From assembly GCA_002719135.1 (NCBI GenBank), contig PBGU01000019.1, forward strand, positions 16,069-26,218: a DNA stretch of 10,150 nt. Reading direction: 5' to 3'. A program made the translations under genes and the position numbers. This DNA comes from Gammaproteobacteria bacterium (GTDB lineage: Bacteria > Pseudomonadota > Gammaproteobacteria > Pseudomonadales > Azotimanducaceae). Shown here one piece after another: positions 7,017 through 10,150 of the stretch. The notes under the pieces were generated by a model, which was not told the origin of the DNA, made no database searches, and saw only the letters and a program-made list of their open reading frames with translations. Each line of letters opens with the position of its first letter. Positions within the stretch are counted from its first letter, which is position 1.

Positions 7017-7045
7017 TTTGCATACGACGTACGGGCCCGTAAAAT
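7017..7045 (+). promoter_or_regulatory. Predicted sigma-70 promoter of msrB
   Basis: TTTGCA (7017-7022) as -35 and TAAAAT (7040-7045) as -10 are separated by 17 bases; the -10 matches consensus at five of six positions. Transcription would begin near 7052 and give a leader of about 36 bases before the msrB start at 7088. The prediction is by eye only. Confidence 0.4.
7030..7041. promoter_or_regulatory. 12-bp perfect palindrome in the alaA-msrB divergent region
   Basis: TACGGGCCCGTA is a perfect inverted repeat with no spacer. It lies between the predicted -35 and -10 boxes of msrB and 37 bases before the preferred alaA start. Such a position suits a repressor operator acting on both genes. 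A 12-bp palindrome is expected a few times by chance in 10 kb, so only the position makes it interesting. Confidence 0.3.
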
Positions 7046-7074
7046 CTAAAGATAGAAAGACCGGGCATGTTAGC

Positions 7075-7080
7075 AGGAGG
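7075..7080 (+). promoter_or_regulatory. Strong ribosome binding site of msrB
   Basis: A consensus AGGAGG is followed by seven bases and then the ATG at 7088. It decides the msrB start against the in-frame ATG at 7067, which lies upstream of the site and would translate through it. Confidence 0.8.
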
Positions 7081-7087
7081 CCTTAAG

Positions 7088-7492
7088 ATGGGTAAGGTTG
7101 TTAAATCGGACGAAGAATGGCGTACCGAGTTGTCGCCTCAAGAGTATGAAATCACGCGGCGTGCGGCGACAGAACAAGCGTTTACGGGTGAGTACTGTGA
7201 AACCAAAACGCCAGGCATGTACCTATGTCGATGTTGTGGCGAACCATTGTTTGATTCAAAAACTAAATATGACTCGGGAAGCGGTTGGCCTAGCTTCTAC
7301 GAACCAATTAGCAGCGAAGTGGTTGATACCCAAGAAGATCGAACGATGTTTATGTTACGGACTGAGGTTCTTTGTTCCCACTGCGATGCTCATCTCGGTC
7401 ACGTGTTCCCCGATGGTCCAGCGCCAACAGGGCTCCGTTTCTGCTTGAATTCAGCGTCGCTTAAGCTCGATGAGATCGAAGAATCGGAATAG
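7088..7492 (+). CDS. msrB: Peptide-methionine (R)-S-oxide reductase MsrB
   Basis: Cytoplasmic repair enzyme of 134 residues that reduces methionine R-sulfoxide in proteins, usually recycled by thioredoxin. The order of motifs is canonical: AFTGEYCETKTPGMYLC, two zinc CxxC pairs (Cys47/Cys50 in CRCC and Cys96/Cys99 in CSHC), GWPSF at 66-70, HLGHVFPDGPAPTGLRFC, and the catalytic Cys119 in RFCLNSASL. The position that is the resolving cysteine in many MsrB proteins (SGCGWPSF) is serine here (SGSGWPSF). Cys37 in GEYCETK is a candidate alternative resolving cysteine, as described for another MsrB subtype. The start at 7088 follows a consensus ribosome site. It diverges from alaA and has its own likely promoter. 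It ends 40 bases before the convergent gamma-glutamyltransferase-like gene. Confidence 0.95.
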   Translation: MGKVVKSDEEWRTELSPQEYEITRRAATEQAFTGEYCETKTPGMYLCRCCGEPLFDSKTKYDSGSGWPSFYEPISSEVVDTQEDRTMFMLRTEVLCSHCDAHLGHVFPDGPAPTGLRFCLNSASLKLDEIEESE

Positions 7493-7532
7493 TTACTTTC
7501 GGTCGGAAGCGATGTCGAAACTGGTTACCGAA

Positions 7533-9116
7533 TCAAAAACCAGCTGCCATTCCTTCTTTTCTATGATCCGACGCGGCACAGTATCCGTCTTCCAGGCAGC
7601 AGATAAGCTGCGCGCCTCCAAATAGCCCTTCGTCTGTCACCAACACGGCATCGTGACCCCGCTCCTCGAGCGCCTTGATGGTTTTTGGCGACGTACCTGT
7701 TTCAAGAGCCAGACGGTAATCCGGACTGACGTGCCAACGGGGCGCGTCGGATGCGGCTTGAGGGTTTTCGCCGTGGTCGAAAACACGCGTAACCATTTGG
7801 ACGTGGCCCTGGTGTTGCATGTGGCCACCCATCACGCCAAATGCCATCGCTGGACCACCGTCAGATCGCGACACGAACCCGGGAATAATTGTGTGGAATG
7901 GGCGTTTGCTGCCGGCCACTATGTTTGGGTGACCCGGTGTAAGCACAAATCCGCTGCCTCTGTTTTGCATCGAAATTCCTGTGCCATCAATCACGATTCC
8001 CGAGCCAAAACCGCGGTAATTAGACTGAATCATCGAGACCATGGCACCGTCCGCGTCCGCTGTCGTTAAGTAGACCGTATCTTCAGAGACCGGCAACGCC
8101 ACAGGTGGATATCTAGATGCGGAGTTATTGGATATCGATTTCGCGGCACGGGCGATCGAACCGGGCTCGAGCAGCTCGCTCGGCGGCGTTGTCATGACTT
8201 CAGGATCAGCGAAGTGATCGAACGCAGCTCTGATAGCGATTTTCATTGCCTCGACCTGATAATGGATCCAGTTAACTGATCCGGGCTCGATCGATTGCAC
8301 GTCAAGATGTTCGAGAATGGAAAGAGCGATCTGGGCTGCGAGTCCTTGCCCGTTCGGCGGGATTTCGTGAAGGACGACGTCTCGGTATGGTTGTGCGATA
8401 GGGTCGGTCCAGAGCACGCTGTGATTGGCGAGATCATCGAGGGTCATCACCCCGCCCTCGCGTTGGCTTTGAGCAACAATCGCGTCGGCGAGTCGTCCTC
8501 GGTACAGCGATTCCCCTTTGGTATACGCAATATCGGTAAGCGTCTCGACAAGATCGGGGCGTTCAAATATTTCGCCCGGATTCGGTGACCTACCGTGGGG
8601 GGCAAAGTGCTCTTGAAAACCGTTGAAGTGTGCGAACGAATCGACCGACCACGACCAAATAGAAGCGGTCTTGGTGCCGACCTGGAATCCGTCGCGAGCG
8701 TACCGAATGGCGGGTTCAAAGAGATCGGCAAAGGGTAGTTTCCCGAATTTTTGCGATAACGCGACCCATGTGCTGACGGCACCTGGCACCGTGACCGAGT
8801 CCCATCCTTGGGTAGGCATGTTGGGGCCCTTAAAACGATTGGGTGTCCATGCAGCGGGCGATTTGCCCGAACCGTTGATTCCGGTCAGGTCGTGCCCATC
8901 CCAGACAATGGCGAAAGCATCGCTTCCCACCCCATTCATTGTCGGTTCGACGACGGTGAGCGTGATTGCTGTTGCGATTGCCGCGTCGACGGCGTTACCT
9001 CCACGCCGTAGCATGTCAATGCCGGCTTGGGTTGCGAGTGGTTGTGATGTTGCAACGGCGTTCCGTGCAAACACCGGTGCCCTTCTGGAAACGTACGGTA
9101 AAGACCAGTTAAACAT
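7533..9116 (-). CDS. Gamma-glutamyltransferase-family protein without signal peptide
   Basis: Protein of 527 residues in the Ntn-hydrolase gamma-glutamyltranspeptidase family. N-terminal motifs include AVATSQPLATQAGIDMLRRG, GNAVDAAIATAITLTVVEP and MNGVGSDAF. Autoprocessing would cut before Thr347 in EDTVYLTTADADG, the place of the catalytic Thr of TTHxSVVD in E. coli GGT, giving large and small subunits. GVMGGHMQHQGHVQM (427-441) carries the Gly-Gly oxyanion pair, and RGSGF (386-390) is also present. Classical GGT is periplasmic, whereas this protein starts MFNWSLPYVSRRAP with no signal sequence. That recalls the cytoplasmic-looking YwrD-type branch, and transpeptidase or hydrolase activity on glutathione is unproven. 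No strong ribosome site precedes the ATG at 9116. It follows the spermidine-synthase-like gene by 60 bases on the same strand and could be co-transcribed with it. Confidence 0.87.
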   Translation of the reverse strand: MFNWSLPYVSRRAPVFARNAVATSQPLATQAGIDMLRRGGNAVDAAIATAITLTVVEPTMNGVGSDAFAIVWDGHDLTGINGSGKSPAAWTPNRFKGPNMPTQGWDSVTVPGAVSTWVALSQKFGKLPFADLFEPAIRYARDGFQVGTKTASIWSWSVDSFAHFNGFQEHFAPHGRSPNPGEIFERPDLVETLTDIAYTKGESLYRGRLADAIVAQSQREGGVMTLDDLANHSVLWTDPIAQPYRDVVLHEIPPNGQGLAAQIALSILEHLDVQSIEPGSVNWIHYQVEAMKIAIRAAFDHFADPEVMTTPPSELLEPGSIARAAKSISNNSASRYPPVALPVSEDTVYLTTADADGAMVSMIQSNYRGFGSGIVIDGTGISMQNRGSGFVLTPGHPNIVAGSKRPFHTIIPGFVSRSDGGPAMAFGVMGGHMQHQGHVQMVTRVFDHGENPQAASDAPRWHVSPDYRLALETGTSPKTIKALEERGHDAVLVTDEGLFGGAQLICCLEDGYCAASDHRKEGMAAGF

Positions 9117-9176
9117 CGTCTGACGATACGCCGGGGTATTTGATTTTGCAGCTCATCGTGGGGTGCCGAAGGACCA

Positions 9177-10079
9177 TCACCGGTGGCGGTTACGTGATCG
9201 GAGCAGATTTGCCGGCGCGTATTGATCCGTTAGGACGCGGGCGTCGCGATCCCAGTCGATGGTCCGAGACATGCGATCAGGGTAATTGTGAATCGGAATT
9301 CGGTACGCTCGAAGACGATCGCGCCAGCGCGTTGCGCGTGCCTTCAACAAATCGAGCGTCGGTAAGCCAGCCATCGATACCAAAATGATTCGATTGCTAC
9401 TCGGGTATTGTTTGAAATTGAAATAGTCTCCAAAAACGGATGCGTACGTGACCGACTCGTGATCGTAGAGACGGCTCTGGGCGAACGTATTAGCGACCAA
9501 GGTCCCTTTGCTGCCGAGTAAGGTGCGGGTTTCTTGCAGGTATTCTCGGGTCATCAAGTGTTCCGGGATATAGTCGCCATTGAATGCATCCAGAATGATG
9601 AGGTCGTATTGATCGTGGCGCATGATGGCTCGCTTGGTAAAGATACGTCCGTCCGTCTCGAAAACTTTTATGTGTTCGCTGCTTTGGAATCCAAAATATT
9701 CTTCGGCAACCCGCACGACGACGGCGTCGATTTCGACGACATCAATGAGCGCCTCTGGAAAAAGGTCGTTCAGTGCTAGCGGCAAGGTCCCGCCGCCGAG
9801 GCCAATTATAAGAATTTTTTGGGGATCGGGAGCGAGCAGAAGACCTGCCATCATCATCTGGGTATAGGTAAATACCATCCGTTGCGGATGCTTTAGATCG
9901 ACGCAACTTTGATTACGTTGATCGCGCCGTACCGAGAATTGAAGACAACGGCGAGAACCCGTGTCGTCGACTAAAATCGTCTGATACAACGACTGTTCGC
10001 GATGAATAATTCGTCCCTGAAGCGGGCTAGTGGTGAACAACACAGTAAGCGTAAGAAGCAGCGTAGCGGAGTATTTCAT
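9177..10079 (-). CDS. Exported or membrane-tethered spermidine-synthase-like protein
   Basis: Protein of 300 residues with a spermidine/spermine synthase-like Rossmann fold. An N-terminal hydrophobic segment (MKYSATLLLTLTVLFTTSPLQG) is a signal peptide or anchor. The core follows: ILIIGLGGGTLPLAL (89-103), IDVVEID (112-118) for nucleotide ribose binding, ETDGRIF (141-147), and YDLIILDAFNGDYIPEHL (158-175). It ends DARVLTDQYAPANLL, as in many spermidine-synthase-like proteins. Genuine SpeE has GGGDG and a DxxDP motif; here GGGT replaces the first Asp and DAFNGD departs from the second. Polyamine synthesis is therefore doubtful. The ATG at 10100 lies inside the upstream gene, whereas the ATG at 10079 forms an ATGA overlap with that gene's stop and starts directly at the signal sequence, so 10079 is chosen. 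Homologues are often fused to a multi-helix membrane part; here the membrane part may be the upstream gene (inference). Confidence 0.8.
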   Translation of the reverse strand: MKYSATLLLTLTVLFTTSPLQGRIIHREQSLYQTILVDDTGSRRCLQFSVRRDQRNQSCVDLKHPQRMVFTYTQMMMAGLLLAPDPQKILIIGLGGGTLPLALNDLFPEALIDVVEIDAVVVRVAEEYFGFQSSEHIKVFETDGRIFTKRAIMRHDQYDLIILDAFNGDYIPEHLMTREYLQETRTLLGSKGTLVANTFAQSRLYDHESVTYASVFGDYFNFKQYPSSNRIILVSMAGLPTLDLLKARATRWRDRLRAYRIPIHNYPDRMSRTIDWDRDARVLTDQYAPANLLRSRNRHR

Positions 10080-10150
10080 CGATTTCGTGCCGCTATCCAT
10101 GAAACGAAGCCGAGTATGAGCAGCGTTCCGGAGAGCAGGAAAATGATGGT
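10076..10150 (-). CDS. Membrane protein, C-terminal fragment (enters from right edge)
   Basis: The last 24 codons of a gene that begins beyond the right edge; TGA is at 10078-10076. The visible peptide holds a hydrophobic helix (TIIFLLSGTLLILGF) followed by VSW and a short basic tail ending AARNR. This looks like a final transmembrane helix with a cytoplasmic positive end. The stop overlaps the start of the spermidine-synthase-like gene as ATGA, so the two are very likely translationally coupled and may form one functional unit. The family cannot be named from this fragment. Confidence 0.65.
   Translation of the reverse strand, partial: TIIFLLSGTLLILGFVSWIAARNR

Noticed and set aside
6994..7068. 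Longer AlaA N-terminus beginning at ATG 7068
   Set aside because: It exceeds the usual family length by about 30 residues, lacks a ribosome site, and would cover the msrB promoter region.
7521..7543. Inverted repeat CTGGTT/AACCAG between msrB and the GGT-family gene as a terminator
   Set aside because: The six-base stem is weak, the loop is 11 bases, there is no T tract on the 3' side, and it extends into the end of the GGT-family coding sequence.
8623..9123. 166-codon plus-strand frame opposite the GGT-family gene
   Set aside because: It is a shadow of the well-supported GGT reading frame with no motifs of its own.
10080..10100. Start of the spermidine-synthase-like gene at ATG 10100
   Set aside because: This ATG lies inside the coding end of the upstream membrane gene and would put MDSGTKS before the signal sequence; the ATGA overlap at 10079 is a better start.
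1..10150. Defence island, phage, integron, toxin-antitoxin or biosynthetic cluster
   Set aside because: No nuclease, integrase, transposase, antitoxin-like, NRPS/PKS or RiPP signatures are visible in the plausible genes; most are housekeeping or metabolic families.

Overview
The window looks like an ordinary chromosomal segment of a gammaproteobacterium, probably free-living. The base composition is balanced, genes are tightly packed on both strands, and the AlaA-type aminotransferase, TusA and MsrB resemble the classical gammaproteobacterial forms. I see no rRNA, tRNA, insertion sequence, phage gene or CRISPR array. No gene-free stretch exceeds about 300 bases; the longest gap is about 136 bases.

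Left part (1-2609, minus strand, read right to left): a cell-envelope cluster. It comprises an exported TPR protein with a TonB-type C-terminal domain, a serine/proline-rich lipoprotein with 14-residue tandem repeats, and the first 24 codons of a probable membrane protein that is start/stop-coupled to the lipoprotein and runs off the left edge.

Middle (2713-5711, plus strand): a compact run diverging from the TPR gene. It holds TusA (sulfur relay), a gamma-glutamylcyclotransferase-like protein, an unrecognised 78-residue ORF, an FAD-dependent oxidoreductase of the L-2-hydroxyglutarate dehydrogenase type, and a class I SAM methyltransferase of the RlmI/RlmK type. Gaps are 12, 52, -8 and 30 bases, so co-transcription is plausible.

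Right part (5752-10150): alaA (glutamate-pyruvate aminotransferase, minus) converges on the methyltransferase gene and diverges from msrB (plus). A short promoter-bearing region containing a 12-bp perfect palindrome separates alaA from msrB. msrB converges on a minus-strand pair: a gamma-glutamyltranspeptidase-family protein without a signal peptide, preceded by an exported spermidine-synthase-like Rossmann protein. The latter overlaps by four bases (ATGA) the end of a membrane-protein gene that enters from the right edge.

Several functions relate to glutamate/2-oxoglutarate, gamma-glutamyl peptides and sulfur or redox repair (TusA, GGCT-like, L2HGDH-like, AlaA, MsrB, GGT-like). This is a loose theme; the genes lie in several transcription units and I do not claim one pathway. 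The least explained items are the repeat lipoprotein with its TPR-TonB neighbour, the 78-residue ORF, and the spermidine-synthase-like protein coupled to a membrane protein. I found no convincing wholly new system.
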